Of a stretch of DNA of 64,000 nt, positions 18,429 through 28,125 are shown in pieces. The DNA comes from CAYFZR01 sp046760505 [NCBI: Candidatus Hydrothermarchaeota archaeon] (lineage in GTDB: Archaea; CAYFZR01). The stretch is from positions 21,868 to 85,867 of the forward strand of contig JBHIEG010000005.1 of the NCBI GenBank assembly GCA_046760505.1, written 5' to 3'. The first letter of the stretch is position 1, and each line of letters opens with the position of its first letter. Both the position numbers and the translations under genes were made by a program. Under the pieces are notes generated by a model. The model saw only the letters and a list, made by a program, of their open reading frames with translations, did no database searches and was not told where the DNA came from.

Positions 18429-19109
18429 ATGTTTTGGTCAAAGATTCTCATTTGCTTAGTTCTTGGAATTCTCTGTTATATGAAAAAAGTTTTTGACTTC
18501 ACTGGCTCCTTGTCTGCTTTCTTCGTTGGACTCATAGTCCTTTTTTCAACCGATTTCTCATGGTTTTTTCTTCTCCTAAGTTTTGTTTTTTTCGGTTATT
18601 TGTCAACGCGGTATAAATACGATAAAAAAAAATCCATGAACGTCGCCGAGGGAGATTCAGGAAGAAGATCTTGGAGAAATGTTATGGGAAATGGACTGAT
18701 TCCCACCATTATGGCTGTAACAGGAAACTTTCATGGTTACCTTGGAGCGGTTTCAACTGCATTGGCTGACACCTTGGCTGCTGAAATAGGTGTGTTATCG
18801 AAGACCCAGCCTCGGTTAATCACAAATCCTTCGAAGATTGTCCCGCATGGAACAGATGGCGGAGTTACTCTATTGGGCACCACAATGGGAATCATTGGTG
18901 CCTCCTTCATGGGTATTTTTGCATACGTATTGTTCCATAATCTCTACTATACCACAGTTGCCCTGTTATCAGGTTTCATCGGGTGCATGGCAGATAGCGT
19001 ACTGGGTGCCCTTCTCGAGAGAAATGGGTATATTACTGGAGATGTCGTGAATATCTGCGCAACATCCGTAGGAGCTTTCGCAGGGATATTCGTGGCTAGG
19101 GGAATTTGA
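18429..19109 (+). CDS. DUF92 integral membrane protein (VTE6-like)
   Basis: Around 226 residues form six or so membrane helices. Conserved DUF92 features are LGAVSTALADTLAAEIG, the PHGTDGGVT loop and GCMADSVLGALLERNG. Plant and cyanobacterial relatives (VTE6) phosphorylate phytyl phosphate; an archaeal isoprenoid phosphate role is inference. A GGGGAG ribosome site at 18416-18421 favours ATG 18429 (or 18426) over the ATG at 18414 that overlaps the BtpA stop. Confidence 0.88.
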   Translation: MFWSKILICLVLGILCYMKKVFDFTGSLSAFFVGLIVLFSTDFSWFFLLLSFVFFGYLSTRYKYDKKKSMNVAEGDSGRRSWRNVMGNGLIPTIMAVTGNFHGYLGAVSTALADTLAAEIGVLSKTQPRLITNPSKIVPHGTDGGVTLLGTTMGIIGASFMGIFAYVLFHNLYYTTVALLSGFIGCMADSVLGALLERNGYITGDVVNICATSVGAFAGIFVARGI

Positions 19110-19334
19110 TTTATTGGATAATAAGGAGTAAATAATAAGAAATAAAGTAAGAGGGAAATAAGTAATGGGTAAAATGATACAGAAAGGTACCCTAAGTAAA
19201 TTATATTTTTAAATTAGGTGAAATTAAATTATGCCGGGTATAAATTACACTGGATATGCTATATAGGTAACTAAATTCAGTTTACCATGATAAAGATAAT
19301 AAGTTTAAAATAATAAGTTAAGGAAGTGAACTGA
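19110..19334 (+). other. AT-rich intergenic region before glmM
   Basis: No convincing gene is present; only ORFs of about a dozen codons occur. The region includes an imperfect inverted repeat GGTAAC...GTTTACC (about 19265-19285), the TATA box TTTAAAAT (19304-19311) and the glmM ribosome site AGGAAGTG (19321-19328). It also contains the 14-mer TTATTGGATAATAA (19111-19124) that recurs at the dif-like site near 54724. Confidence 0.5.
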
Positions 19335-20690
19335 GTGGGGTTATTTGGCACATCAGGAATAAGGGCTGTCGTCCAAGAAGAACTTACATCCGAGATAGCA
19401 CATCTTGCAGGTCTTTCTCTCGGCACTTATTTGAACAATCAGGGCATGGTTCTGGTTGGGAGAGATCCCCGAACTTCTGGAGAGATGATCGAGCACGCGG
19501 TAATATCAGGGCTTCTCTCCTCAGGCTGCGAGGTTCTAAAACTTGGAATAGTGCCCACGCCTACGATTGCTCTTGCGACTAAGTACTATAATGGAGATGC
19601 GGGCGTTTCCATTACAGCGTCTCATAACCCGCCTGAATACAACGGAATAAAGTTCTGGCAACCGAACGGCATGGCGTATACTCCACACATGGAAGAGAAG
19701 ATTGAAAACATTATAAAACACAGATCTTTCAAAAGAGTTGACTGGTCTCGAATAAAAGGCGTTTCCTCCCTCCATGGTGTCAGTGACGTTCATATTAACG
19801 CCATTATAAAGTCTGTAAGCATAGACAATCCTTTAAGAGTCGTCATTGATTGCGCGAATGGAGCATCTTCAAGTATAACTCCATACGTGCTTAGAAAATT
19901 GGGATGCGATGTAATCACATTGAACTCCCAGTTGGATGGTCATTTTCCAGGCAGACATCCTGAACCATGTTCAGATACCCTGAATGACCTTTGTAAGGTG
20001 GTGAAGTCTATAGGCGCTGATGTCGGTATTGCCCATGATGGAGACGGCGATAGAACGGTAGTTGTAGATGAAAGAGGATCTTTGGTAGATTTTGATAAGT
20101 TTCTGGCACTTGTAGCAGGTGAAATGACCGTTAAGAACTCTATTGTAGTTACAAACATCGATACTTCAATATGCGTTGACGAATATGTTGCTAAAAAAGG
20201 AGGAAATGTTATAAGAACTAAGGTAGGCGACGTTCATATAGCAGAGGCTATAATAAACCATGGCGCAGTATTTGGAGGGGAACCAAGCGGTTCTTTAATA
20301 TTTCCGGATGTGCACCTATGTCCTGATGGCCCTCTTGCTGGGGCAAAGATTGTTGAGATAATAGATAAGTCTGGGGAAAGTCTAAGCGAGCTCGTCGAGA
20401 GAATTCCCAGTTATCCCTTGGAGAGAGGCAAAGTAAAATGCAGAAATGACCTTAAATTAATTTTAATGAACCTTCTAAAGGAGGAATTACCGAAAAGATT
20501 AGAGGACATAGATCATGTGGATGAAATAGACGGTATTAGAATTGTACTGAAAGATAATTCTTGGATACTTGTCAGACCTTCTGGAACAGAGCCTTATATG
20601 AGGATAACCGTGGAAGCAAAGGAGGATCCAAGTTGTCTGTATGAAACTACCTTCGAAACCCTTAAGGAGCTCTTGGAGAAAATAGGATGA
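19335..20690 (+). CDS. glmM: Phosphoglucosamine/phosphohexomutase (GlmM family)
   Basis: The 451-residue alpha-D-phosphohexomutase has the catalytic serine loop ITASHNPPEYNG, metal loop HDGDGDRTVV, sugar loop GGEPSGSLIF and phosphate loop VRPSGTEPYMRI. It begins with GTG (GLFGTSGIRA). The likely reaction is glucosamine-6-phosphate to glucosamine-1-phosphate, since its stop overlaps the start of a GlmU-like gene (ATGA). A phosphomannomutase activity cannot be excluded. Confidence 0.92.
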   Translation: MGLFGTSGIRAVVQEELTSEIAHLAGLSLGTYLNNQGMVLVGRDPRTSGEMIEHAVISGLLSSGCEVLKLGIVPTPTIALATKYYNGDAGVSITASHNPPEYNGIKFWQPNGMAYTPHMEEKIENIIKHRSFKRVDWSRIKGVSSLHGVSDVHINAIIKSVSIDNPLRVVIDCANGASSSITPYVLRKLGCDVITLNSQLDGHFPGRHPEPCSDTLNDLCKVVKSIGADVGIAHDGDGDRTVVVDERGSLVDFDKFLALVAGEMTVKNSIVVTNIDTSICVDEYVAKKGGNVIRTKVGDVHIAEAIINHGAVFGGEPSGSLIFPDVHLCPDGPLAGAKIVEIIDKSGESLSELVERIPSYPLERGKVKCRNDLKLILMNLLKEELPKRLEDIDHVDEIDGIRIVLKDNSWILVRPSGTEPYMRITVEAKEDPSCLYETTFETLKELLEKIG

Positions 20691-21934
20691 AGGTTGTCAT
20701 ACTTGCTGCAGGAGAAGGGACAAGACTTAGGCCTCTCACACTCACCTCCCCTAAGGTATTGCTTCCCCTAGCAAATAAGCCCCTATTAAAACATGTAATA
20801 GAGAGAACTAAAGAAAGAGAGATAATTTTGGTCGTCAACTACATGAAGGACAAAATAAAAGAGTTCTTTGAGAATAATGATTATGAAATCGTTTTTATAG
20901 AGCAAGGAGATACGTTAGGCACGGCTCATGCTATATCTTGCGTTGAAAAATTTATCGATGAGGACTTCATAGCGATAAACGGAGATATAGTTTACGATCA
21001 AAGTCTAAAAGATGATATAGTATCATTTCACTTTAAAAACAACTCAAAAGCAACTTTAGCCGTAAAAAAAATTAGAAACTGCTCTAATTATGGTGTAATC
21101 AAGTTAGAGGGTTATAAGGTAAAAAATGTAGTCGAAAAACCTGAGAAAACTGAGAATATGGAGTACGTGAATCTTGGGTTCTATGTGTTCGATCCAATAA
21201 TATTTGATTACATAAAAAAGACAAAAACGTCGAAAAGAGGAGAATACGAGATAACGGACTCGATCCAACTTATGTTGAGTGAAGAAGACGTATTTGCCTT
21301 CCCGTATGAAGGAACTTGGATAGACATCGGTAGACCATGGGACCTGCTGACTGCGAATCAGTATTTCCTTTCCGATTTAAAAAGAGAGTTGGGTGGCGAG
21401 TGTGAAAATAACGCAAAAATAATAGGAAACGTGAAGATTGGAAAGGGAACCAAGGTAAGGAGCGGATCCTACATCGAGGGTCCTGCTATAATAGGAAACC
21501 ACTGTGACATCGGACCTAACTGTTACATAAGAAAAGGTACTTCCATTGGTGATTATGTAAGGATAGGGAACGCAGTCGAGATAAAAAATTCCATTATAAT
21601 GGAAGGAACCCGAATAGGTCATCTCACATACGTCGGAGACAGTATTGTTGGAAGGGAATGCAATTTTGGTGCTGGAACACTGGTCGGAAATCTTCGCTTA
21701 GATGAAAAGAACGTCTTTGTAACCATAAAGGGTGAGAAGGTAGACAGCGGAAGGAGAAAGTTGGGAGCAATAATAGGAGATAGAGTGAAGACAGGTTTGA
21801 ACGTCACAATTAATCCTGGCGTTACCATAGGTCACAACTCCTTCATTTATCCAGGAGTTAACCTGATGGAAGATTTGCCGCCTAATTCTATAATATATGC
21901 GGAGCAAAAGATAGTTAAGAAAAGGAAAAAATAG
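20687..21934 (+). CDS. glmU: Bifunctional sugar-1-phosphate nucleotidylyltransferase/acetyltransferase (GlmU-like)
   Basis: The N-terminal nucleotidyltransferase domain (1-230) carries LAAGEGTRLRPLT, PLLKHVIERT and INGDIVYD. The C-terminal half (240-400) is a left-handed beta helix with hexapeptide repeats (IGKGTKVRSGSYIEGPAIIG and following). Archaeal members make UDP-GlcNAc from glucosamine-1-phosphate and UTP. The gene overlaps glmM by four bases. WecC at 58791 would use a downstream product of this pathway. Confidence 0.92.
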   Translation: MKVVILAAGEGTRLRPLTLTSPKVLLPLANKPLLKHVIERTKEREIILVVNYMKDKIKEFFENNDYEIVFIEQGDTLGTAHAISCVEKFIDEDFIAINGDIVYDQSLKDDIVSFHFKNNSKATLAVKKIRNCSNYGVIKLEGYKVKNVVEKPEKTENMEYVNLGFYVFDPIIFDYIKKTKTSKRGEYEITDSIQLMLSEEDVFAFPYEGTWIDIGRPWDLLTANQYFLSDLKRELGGECENNAKIIGNVKIGKGTKVRSGSYIEGPAIIGNHCDIGPNCYIRKGTSIGDYVRIGNAVEIKNSIIMEGTRIGHLTYVGDSIVGRECNFGAGTLVGNLRLDEKNVFVTIKGEKVDSGRRKLGAIIGDRVKTGLNVTINPGVTIGHNSFIYPGVNLMEDLPPNSIIYAEQKIVKKRKK

Positions 21935-21949
21935 TTTGGAGATGTTTAA

Positions 21950-23128
21950 GTGCGAATCGGAATTGTTGGGAAGCCAAACGTAGGGAAGACTACATTCTTC
22001 AACGCAATAACTCTAGCTCATGCAGAAGTAGGGGAGTATCCTTTCACAACTATTAAACCTAACAGGGGTATCACATCTGTCAGAGTGAACTGCGTATGCA
22101 AGGAGTTCAATGTTGAATGCAATCCGAGATTTGGCTCATGTGAGGATGGCATAAGGTTGGTTCCAACAACAATCATAGATGTCGCGGGATTGGTGCCAGA
22201 TGCCCATAAAGGTAAAGGCCTAGGAAACCAGTTCTTAAATGATTTGAGTAGAGCAAAGGCATTGATTCATGTAGTTGACATATCAGGCTCAACAGATTCG
22301 GAAGGAAATCCTTGTGAGGCAGGGAGAAACGATCCCCTTTCGGATATTACATTCCTTGAAAAAGAGATAGACATGTGGTTTCTATCAATACTGGAAAAAG
22401 AGTGGAAAAAAATCCTGAGGAGATCTAAACTAAAAAAGGAAAAAATAGAAGATTTAATTCACGAAAAGATGTCTGGTGTGGGAGTAACAAGGGAAAACGT
22501 AATGGATGCAATGAAAAATATGGAAGATGATTGTGAGTCATGGGATTCTGATAAATTGTTTGAATTCGTTTCTAATCTAAGAAAATTATCAATGCCCATC
22601 GTAATCTCAGCAAATAAGATCGACTTACCGCATGGAGAGGAAAATTTCAAGAAGATTGAAAAGAAAGGGATAAAACTAATTCCAACCTGTGCTGAGGCTG
22701 AACTTGCACTGAGAAGAGCTAGCGAACAAAAATTAATCAAATATTCGCCGGGTGATAACCACTTTGAAATAATAGGCGACCTAGAGGAAAAACAAAGAGC
22801 AGCACTGAAGTTCATCGAGAAGTTGATCAGAAAGTGGAACGGCACAGGAGTGCAGCAATGCATTGATTATGTGGTCAAGGACGTGCTTTCATTTATCCCT
22901 GTATTTCCGGTTGAAGACGAAAACAAACTCACTGATAAGGATGGTAACGTGCTTCCAGATGTTTTTTTGATGCCAAAAGGCTCAAGGGCAATAGATCTGG
23001 CATACAACATACACACAGAAATCGGAGAAGGATTTATATGCGGGATCGATGTTAGAACAAAGAAGAGGGTAGGTAAGGACTACCAATTAAAGGAAGGGGA
23101 CGTAATCAAAATAATAACTGAGAAATAA
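21950..23128 (+). CDS. ychF: Redox-regulated ATPase YchF / Obg-related GTPase with TGS domain
   Basis: The 392-residue P-loop protein has G1 GKPNVGKTT, switch region EYPFTTIKPN, G3 DVAGLVPDA and NKID, a central helical insert (150-200) and a C-terminal TGS domain (about 315-390) ending VGKDYQLKEGDVIKIIT. This archaeal type keeps NKID, the GTP-specifying motif. It starts with GTG 21950. It probably binds ribosomes; the exact role is unsettled. Confidence 0.93.
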   Translation: MRIGIVGKPNVGKTTFFNAITLAHAEVGEYPFTTIKPNRGITSVRVNCVCKEFNVECNPRFGSCEDGIRLVPTTIIDVAGLVPDAHKGKGLGNQFLNDLSRAKALIHVVDISGSTDSEGNPCEAGRNDPLSDITFLEKEIDMWFLSILEKEWKKILRRSKLKKEKIEDLIHEKMSGVGVTRENVMDAMKNMEDDCESWDSDKLFEFVSNLRKLSMPIVISANKIDLPHGEENFKKIEKKGIKLIPTCAEAELALRRASEQKLIKYSPGDNHFEIIGDLEEKQRAALKFIEKLIRKWNGTGVQQCIDYVVKDVLSFIPVFPVEDENKLTDKDGNVLPDVFLMPKGSRAIDLAYNIHTEIGEGFICGIDVRTKKRVGKDYQLKEGDVIKIITEK

Positions 23129-23193
23129 AAGCTTCGGAAAAATTTAAAGTTATGACAAGTCTTAAATAAGAAAATATTCCTACTGATGAAACA

Positions 23194-23233
23194 TTTAAAT
23201 ATAAAATCAGATCTGCCTAACCTGAAGAGGGTG
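23194..23233 (+). promoter_or_regulatory. serA promoter and ribosome site
   Basis: TATA box TTTAAATATAAA spans 23194-23205, predicting transcription from about 23225. GAGGGTG at 23227-23233 then lies six bases before TTG 23240. The TATA box is downstream of an in-frame ATG at 23186, which therefore cannot be the start. Confidence 0.65.
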
Positions 23234-23239
23234 AAAAAC

Positions 23240-24820
23240 TTGAGGGTTCTTATCACGGACCCGATTGACGAAGAAGGGATAGCACTAATTAAGAAGGTAG
23301 GAGAGGTAGAGTACTTGCCGAACATTCCTAGATCCGATCTGATTGAAAAAATAAAGGATTACGATATACTAGTTGTAAGAAGCGGAACAAACGTCGACGA
23401 AGAAGTTATAAATAGTGGTACAAGGCTCAAGATGATTGCCCGAGTTGGAGTTGGAGTAGACAACGTAGATGTCGATGCAGCCACCAGAAGGGGTATAGTG
23501 GTAATAAATTCACCAGATGCAAGTTCTATCTCGGTGGCTGAACACTCTTTTGGTCTTATGCTTGCTCTTGCGAGAAAGATTGTCCAATCAAATATTTCTC
23601 TCAAGGAAGGGAAATGGGACAGAAAAAAATTCATGGGTACCGAATTACACGGCAAAACCTTGGGCATAATAGGATTAGGAAGAATTGGCTCTCAGGTTGC
23701 AATTCGGGCTAAAGCCTTTGGTATGAAGGTAATTGCCTATGATCCTTACATATCCGAGGCTGCCATAAAAGAGATGGATGTAAAACTGGTGGATCTTGAG
23801 ACACTCCTCAAAACATCTGATGTGATATCCATCCATGTGCCGTTAACAAATAGTACAAGGGATATGATAGACGAAAAAGAATTGAAAATGATGAAGAACA
23901 CTGCTTTATTGATTAACTGTGCAAGAGGAGGAATAGTGAATGAAAAAGCCCTTTACAAAGCGTTGAAAGAAGGTTGGATTGCAGGGGCTGCACTGGATGT
24001 GTTTTCCACAGAGCCTCCAAGGGACAATCCTTTATTGACCTTAGAAAACTTAATTTCAACCCCTCACTTGGGCGCTTCTACGGAGGAAGCGCAAAAAAGC
24101 GCTGCTGTGGAGATAGGTAACGAAATAATTAATTTCACCAATAACAAGCCACTGCACAATGTCGTAAATATGCCGGTTATGGATCCAGAAACCTTAAAGA
24201 GATTAGAACCGTATATTCCACTCTCAGAGAAACTAGGGAGGCTTGCGATACAGTTAATTAAGGGCAGATTGGTTGAGGTAAACGCTACTTATTGTGGTGA
24301 ACTCTCTAAAATCGACCAACTGGCTCTACTAACTTCCTCATGCTTGAAGGGAATCTTGAATCAGATAATTATGGAGCCGGTGAACGTGATAAATGCACCA
24401 GTTATTTCGAAAAAGAGAGGTATTAAAGTAGTAGAAGGAAAAACTGAGGTAGCAAACGGTTTCAAAGCTCTTATCAGGCTGAATTTGAGAACAGAAGAGG
24501 GCAATTCCATAGAAGTGGCAGGTACCCGCGATATCAGAGGGATGGAAAAACTTCTTGAAATAGACGGTTACAGCATGGATATTCCTCTGGAAGGAATACT
24601 TTTATTTGTGAAAATAGAAGATCGTCCTGGAATGATAGGAAGAGTAGGAACGATACTTGGATCTCATGCAATCAACATTGCAGCAATGCAGGTGGGGAGA
24701 AAAGAAAAAGGTGGAATCATGCTTATGGCTAATGTATTAGATCATGACGTAACAAAGGAAGTGTTGGCGGTCTTGGAGAGCGCAGACGGTATAATAGAAG
24801 CCACTCCAGCAAGGATATGA
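23240..24820 (+). CDS. serA: D-3-phosphoglycerate dehydrogenase
   Basis: From TTG 23240 the protein is 526 residues, the usual SerA size. It has the NAD site GIIGLGRIGSQVA, catalytic region CARGGIVNE, HLGASTEEAQ, the intervening ASB domain and a C-terminal ACT domain (LLFVKIEDRPGMIGRVGTILG). It oxidises 3-phosphoglycerate, the first step to serine; ACT domains mediate serine feedback. SerB is at 10607. Confidence 0.96.
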   Translation: MRVLITDPIDEEGIALIKKVGEVEYLPNIPRSDLIEKIKDYDILVVRSGTNVDEEVINSGTRLKMIARVGVGVDNVDVDAATRRGIVVINSPDASSISVAEHSFGLMLALARKIVQSNISLKEGKWDRKKFMGTELHGKTLGIIGLGRIGSQVAIRAKAFGMKVIAYDPYISEAAIKEMDVKLVDLETLLKTSDVISIHVPLTNSTRDMIDEKELKMMKNTALLINCARGGIVNEKALYKALKEGWIAGAALDVFSTEPPRDNPLLTLENLISTPHLGASTEEAQKSAAVEIGNEIINFTNNKPLHNVVNMPVMDPETLKRLEPYIPLSEKLGRLAIQLIKGRLVEVNATYCGELSKIDQLALLTSSCLKGILNQIIMEPVNVINAPVISKKRGIKVVEGKTEVANGFKALIRLNLRTEEGNSIEVAGTRDIRGMEKLLEIDGYSMDIPLEGILLFVKIEDRPGMIGRVGTILGSHAINIAAMQVGRKEKGGIMLMANVLDHDVTKEVLAVLESADGIIEATPARI

Positions 24821-24829
24821 GGTTTTTTC

Positions 24830-25414
24830 ATGTCATACTATAAATATCTAGCAGAAGCTTGGAAATCGCCCGAAAAAAGTTATATTGGAGAATTGTTAAA
24901 GAAAAGAATGATCTCCTGGAGAAAAGGGCCTAGTGTGGTAAGGGTAGAAAGACCTCTCAGGATTGATCGTGCAAGGAGTTTAGGATACAAGGCGAAACAA
25001 GGCTTTGTTGTATGTAGAATTCGCATAAGAAGAGGTGGAATGAGGAAATCTAGGCCTAGGGGTGGAAGAAGGCCTAAGAGGATGGGAGTCAGGAAACTAT
25101 CTCCCAAGAAAAGTTTGCAGTGGATCGCGGAAGAGAGAGCAGCAAGAAGATTCCCAAATCTTGAAGTTCTAAACTCTTATTGGATAGGCGAGGATGGAAA
25201 ATACAAATACTTCGAAATTATTCTGGTTGATCCAAATCATCCTGTTATAAAGAGTGACCCAAAGATAAATTGGATTACAGAATCTGTGCATAGGGGTAGA
25301 GTCTTTCGAGGGCTTACCAGTGCGGGAAGAAAATCGAGAGGCCTTAGAAATAAGGGTCGCGGATCTGAAAAAGTAAGGCCCAGTGTAAGAAAATATAGGA
25401 GTAGAGGTAAATAA
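24830..25414 (+). CDS. rpl15e: 50S ribosomal protein L15e
   Basis: The 194-residue basic protein has the standard L15e blocks: [20 protein letters not shown] near the start, [41 protein letters not shown] and a C-terminal [17 protein letters not shown]. It heads the exosome superoperon. Its stop TAA shares one base with the ATG of the next gene. Confidence 0.97.
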   Translation: MSYYKYLAEAWKSPEKSYIGELLKKRMISWRKGPSVVRVERPLRIDRARSLGYKAKQGFVVCRIRIRRGGMRKSRPRGGRRPKRMGVRKLSPKKSLQWIAEERAARRFPNLEVLNSYWIGEDGKYKYFEIILVDPNHPVIKSDPKINWITESVHRGRVFRGLTSAGRKSRGLRNKGRGSEKVRPSVRKYRSRGK

Positions 25415-26580
25415 TGAGTAGCAGGTTTGATGCAAAGAGGAGAAGAACGGTAAGAAAGAAGAAAAGTAACGCTCCCTTGATTGCAATCGCAGCAGTAATC
25501 ATAATCGCTGCAGGTGCCTTCTCCTATCTGTATTTACTCAAACCTAAACCCCCGGAGAAGATAACCCCAACTGCTCCAGAAGAAAAAGTTCCAGAAGAAA
25601 AGGAAGTAATTCCAGAAAAAGAAGTTCCAGAAGAAAAAGTTCCGGAAGAAAAGCCACCTGAGACAAAACCTCCAGAAGAAGTACCAAAGGTTACAGAAAA
25701 TGTGACAAAACCTGCAATTACATTTGTAAAAAAAATTGTGCTCATCCTTCCAAAGTACAATTTGCCTAGCGGCTTGGAGTTTTCAAAGGAAATAGGTCCA
25801 ACGTTTCCTTTGGCAAACACAAAGCACACTACCGGAGTATATACTTTAAACGGCAATCCAGTTCTTTTCGTCCATATTATTGAAGGACCTGACAATGCTA
25901 GCGTAAAAACCGTTATGAACCCAATTTTACAGGACATGGGTATATCAGGAACAGGGAGAGAAGAAAAAATAGAAGGATACAAGGTAACTTTCTATGAGGA
26001 GGTAGCAGGAAAGCCAGAGATTGTTTATGTTTCCTACTTAAATCAAGCAGGGGTTATAACGACCGGTTCAGGCGCAGTAACCAAAGATTTACTTAGAGAA
26101 GTTACTTCAAGAGTATTAAAGGGTGAGATAGGCGCTAGGGAGATAGTACGCGTAATTACCCTGCCTGAACCCCCGAGGGATGATCTTCCAGAGGGTGTAG
26201 CATGGGGCAGACATCCTAGAAATCCAATCATTACTGAGAAAAGAGATGCTGAAGGTAACCTCTATCTAAAAGCATACACTGGAATATATTCAGCAAACGG
26301 AAAGGGACTTTACGTGCATATAGTAAGAGGAAAAACTCTTGAAGATACCCAGAAAGAGATTGAGAGCAGATTGAGAGGAATGGGTGCTTACCAAGCATCT
26401 AAAAGTACTGAGACAATAAACTGGATACCAGTCACAAAGTACACAAATGCCCAAGGAGAGTACAATGTTTTTGGCTATATCTATACTTGGTACAAAGGCG
26501 ATACCGGTTTTATCGTTGATGCAGTTGAAGGAGTGAGTGAAGATACAGTAGTAAGCATGGTTAAGAGGGTAATGGAGTAG
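25414..26580 (+). CDS. Membrane-anchored extracytoplasmic protein with P/E/K linker and two repeated domains
   Basis: The N-terminus is arginine/lysine rich (1-19), followed by one membrane helix (about 21-43, APLIAIAAVIIIAAGAF). A repetitive linker of EEKVPEEKPPE type covers about 47-97. The rest is two related domains (about 108-235 and 245-388), each with a VYTLNG/GIYSANG strand, LFVHIIEG/LYVHIVRG, a helix ending MG and a final helix. I do not recognise the family. It is translationally coupled to rpl15e (TAATG), a surprising position for a surface protein. Confidence 0.75.
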   Translation: MSSRFDAKRRRTVRKKKSNAPLIAIAAVIIIAAGAFSYLYLLKPKPPEKITPTAPEEKVPEEKEVIPEKEVPEEKVPEEKPPETKPPEEVPKVTENVTKPAITFVKKIVLILPKYNLPSGLEFSKEIGPTFPLANTKHTTGVYTLNGNPVLFVHIIEGPDNASVKTVMNPILQDMGISGTGREEKIEGYKVTFYEEVAGKPEIVYVSYLNQAGVITTGSGAVTKDLLREVTSRVLKGEIGAREIVRVITLPEPPRDDLPEGVAWGRHPRNPIITEKRDAEGNLYLKAYTGIYSANGKGLYVHIVRGKTLEDTQKEIESRLRGMGAYQASKSTETINWIPVTKYTNAQGEYNVFGYIYTWYKGDTGFIVDAVEGVSEDTVVSMVKRVME

Positions 26581-26594
26581 TTCGGAGCATTACC

Positions 26595-27002
26595 ATGCCT
26601 GTTCGCAAAATAGTAGGTAGAATCTCCTGTCATGCAACAGAAGACGAAAGAAGGATAAAAGATTCAATTCGATTTCTCCTTACCGAAAAAGCCAAGGTTA
26701 AAGAATTTACACTCCTTGGCCATCATGGAAATCCTATAAAGGTATTTGAGGCAAGCTTGTCCGATGAAGAAACCATCAAATCAGTGATTTCTAGGCTGAA
26801 AGATGGTTTAAGGGAGGACATACACACACTGAGAGACAGTTTTTCTGAAAGAATTGAAAATAATGTATATTTTTTAAGACTTGATAAGCAGGAACTCGTT
26901 AAGGGAGGTTATAAGCTAGCAAATGATGGAGAATCCATCCAGTTGAAGATCTTTATAAAGTCCAAAGAAAGATTTTCAACCGAAATGTTTGGTGGGATTT
27001 GA
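26595..27002 (+). CDS. Exosome-associated RNA-binding protein (COG1325 family)
   Basis: The 135-residue protein matches the archaeal RNA_binding family (PF01877/COG1325): RISCHATEDERRIKDSI at the start, the EFTLLGHHGNPIKVFEA strand pair, and NVYFLRLDKQELVKGGYKLA. The family has a dsRBD-like fold and is always found in the exosome superoperon. The stop overlaps the next gene. Confidence 0.88.
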   Translation: MPVRKIVGRISCHATEDERRIKDSIRFLLTEKAKVKEFTLLGHHGNPIKVFEASLSDEETIKSVISRLKDGLREDIHTLRDSFSERIENNVYFLRLDKQELVKGGYKLANDGESIQLKIFIKSKERFSTEMFGGI

Positions 27003-27673
27003 TGTACGATCTCCACGTTCATAGTTCACTCTCCACTGGATCTACTTCTCCAGTCAAATTAGCCGTGGATGCTAAAAAACTTGGACTAAATGGGATATCT
27101 CTAACCGACCTGAGCGATCGCATGGAGTGGAAGACACTTGAAAACAATAGAAAAGCTATCTATGAGGAGTTAGATGATTTTAAAATTTTATTAGGGGCGG
27201 AAATTAAAGGTACATCTACATACGAGCTGAAAAAGCAAATAAAAAAATTTAGAAAAAAATGTGATTTAATACTCGTTCACGGAGGAGATTTGAAGATAAA
27301 TAGATGGGCTGTAAAAGAGAAAGAAGTTGATATTCTTGCACATCCAGAACTGTACAGACAGGATAGCGGTCTCGACCATGGTATGGTTAGGTTAGCTGAG
27401 AAAAATGACGTGGCGATTGAACTGAATTTTCGTAATTTATTGTCTACATCCCACTCCTCTAGAGCCAGATTGATAGAGAAGATGAGGAAGAACCTGAGAT
27501 TGTGCCTGAAGTACAACGCAAGGGTCATTGTAACAAGCGGAGCGCACTCCACATATGATTTAAGAGGTCCGTATGATTTCCGCGCCTTTTTGCATATTTT
27601 AGGCGCCAAGGAAGATGAAAGTAAAAGGATAATAGAAGAAACAGAAAATATCGTAACAAAATGGGGACTCTAA
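27002..27673 (+). CDS. rnp3: RNase P protein subunit Rpp30 (Rnp3)
   Basis: ATG 27002 overlaps the preceding stop (TGATG); a TTG three bases earlier is less likely. The protein has the PHP/TIM-barrel Rpp30 pattern: YDLHVHSSLSTGS, GLNGISLTDLSD, VDILAHPELYRQDSGLDHGMVRLA and VIVTSGAHSTYDLRGPYD. It pairs with Pop5 in archaeal RNase P, which removes tRNA 5' leaders. Confidence 0.94.
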   Translation: MYDLHVHSSLSTGSTSPVKLAVDAKKLGLNGISLTDLSDRMEWKTLENNRKAIYEELDDFKILLGAEIKGTSTYELKKQIKKFRKKCDLILVHGGDLKINRWAVKEKEVDILAHPELYRQDSGLDHGMVRLAEKNDVAIELNFRNLLSTSHSSRARLIEKMRKNLRLCLKYNARVIVTSGAHSTYDLRGPYDFRAFLHILGAKEDESKRIIEETENIVTKWGL

Positions 27674-28054
27674 TTGAAGAAAGATAAGCCAAAAAGACCT
27701 AAGCCAAGCCAAAGGAGGAAAAAAAGATATATATGCTTCAGGATAGACTATGAAAACCACCCTATAAAAAGAAAAGACCTAATTAGCCTAATATGGAACT
27801 CTGTACTGCAAACTATTGGCGAGTTAGGAATGGGTGAATCGGAATTAAAGTTAATTTCGTTCGATGAGGAAAAACAGGAGGGAATATTGAGGTGTAATCA
27901 TTACATGGTTGATCACGTAAGATTCTCATTATCTCTGATTTCTAAAATTAATGATGGTAGGGTTGCCATAAACGTTTTAGGTATCAGCGGTACAATAAGA
28001 TCAGCAAGGGAAAAGTTTTTAGGAAAGGAAAGATCACCTATATCCCAAACCTAA
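27674..28054 (+). CDS. rnp2: RNase P protein subunit Pop5 (Rnp2)
   Basis: It begins with TTG directly after the Rpp30 stop. The 126-residue protein has a lysine-rich N-terminus and the Pop5 core KRYICFRIDYENHPIKRKDLISLIWNSV shape in which the RNP-like strand RYICFRID is typical, followed by GILRCNHYMVDHVRFSLSLIS. Pop5 and Rpp30 activate the catalytic domain of RNase P RNA. The order rnp3-rnp2-psmA is conserved in archaea. Confidence 0.92.
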   Translation: MKKDKPKRPKPSQRRKKRYICFRIDYENHPIKRKDLISLIWNSVLQTIGELGMGESELKLISFDEEKQEGILRCNHYMVDHVRFSLSLISKINDGRVAINVLGISGTIRSAREKFLGKERSPISQT

Positions 28055-28125
28055 GTAAACAAAAAAAGGATAATGAGACAAACTCACACGTAAACAAAGT
28101 TATAGAATAAAGTACAGAATAGATG

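Noticed and set aside
19111-19124. TTATTGGATAATAA shared with the dif-like site at 54724-54737 as a second recombination site
   Set aside because: Only one arm is present and there is no palindrome here; a 14-mer can recur by chance in AT-rich DNA.
23186-23239. Extra 18 residues at the SerA N-terminus from ATG 23186
   Set aside because: The TATA box lies downstream of that ATG, and TTG 23240 has a good ribosome site and gives the usual length.
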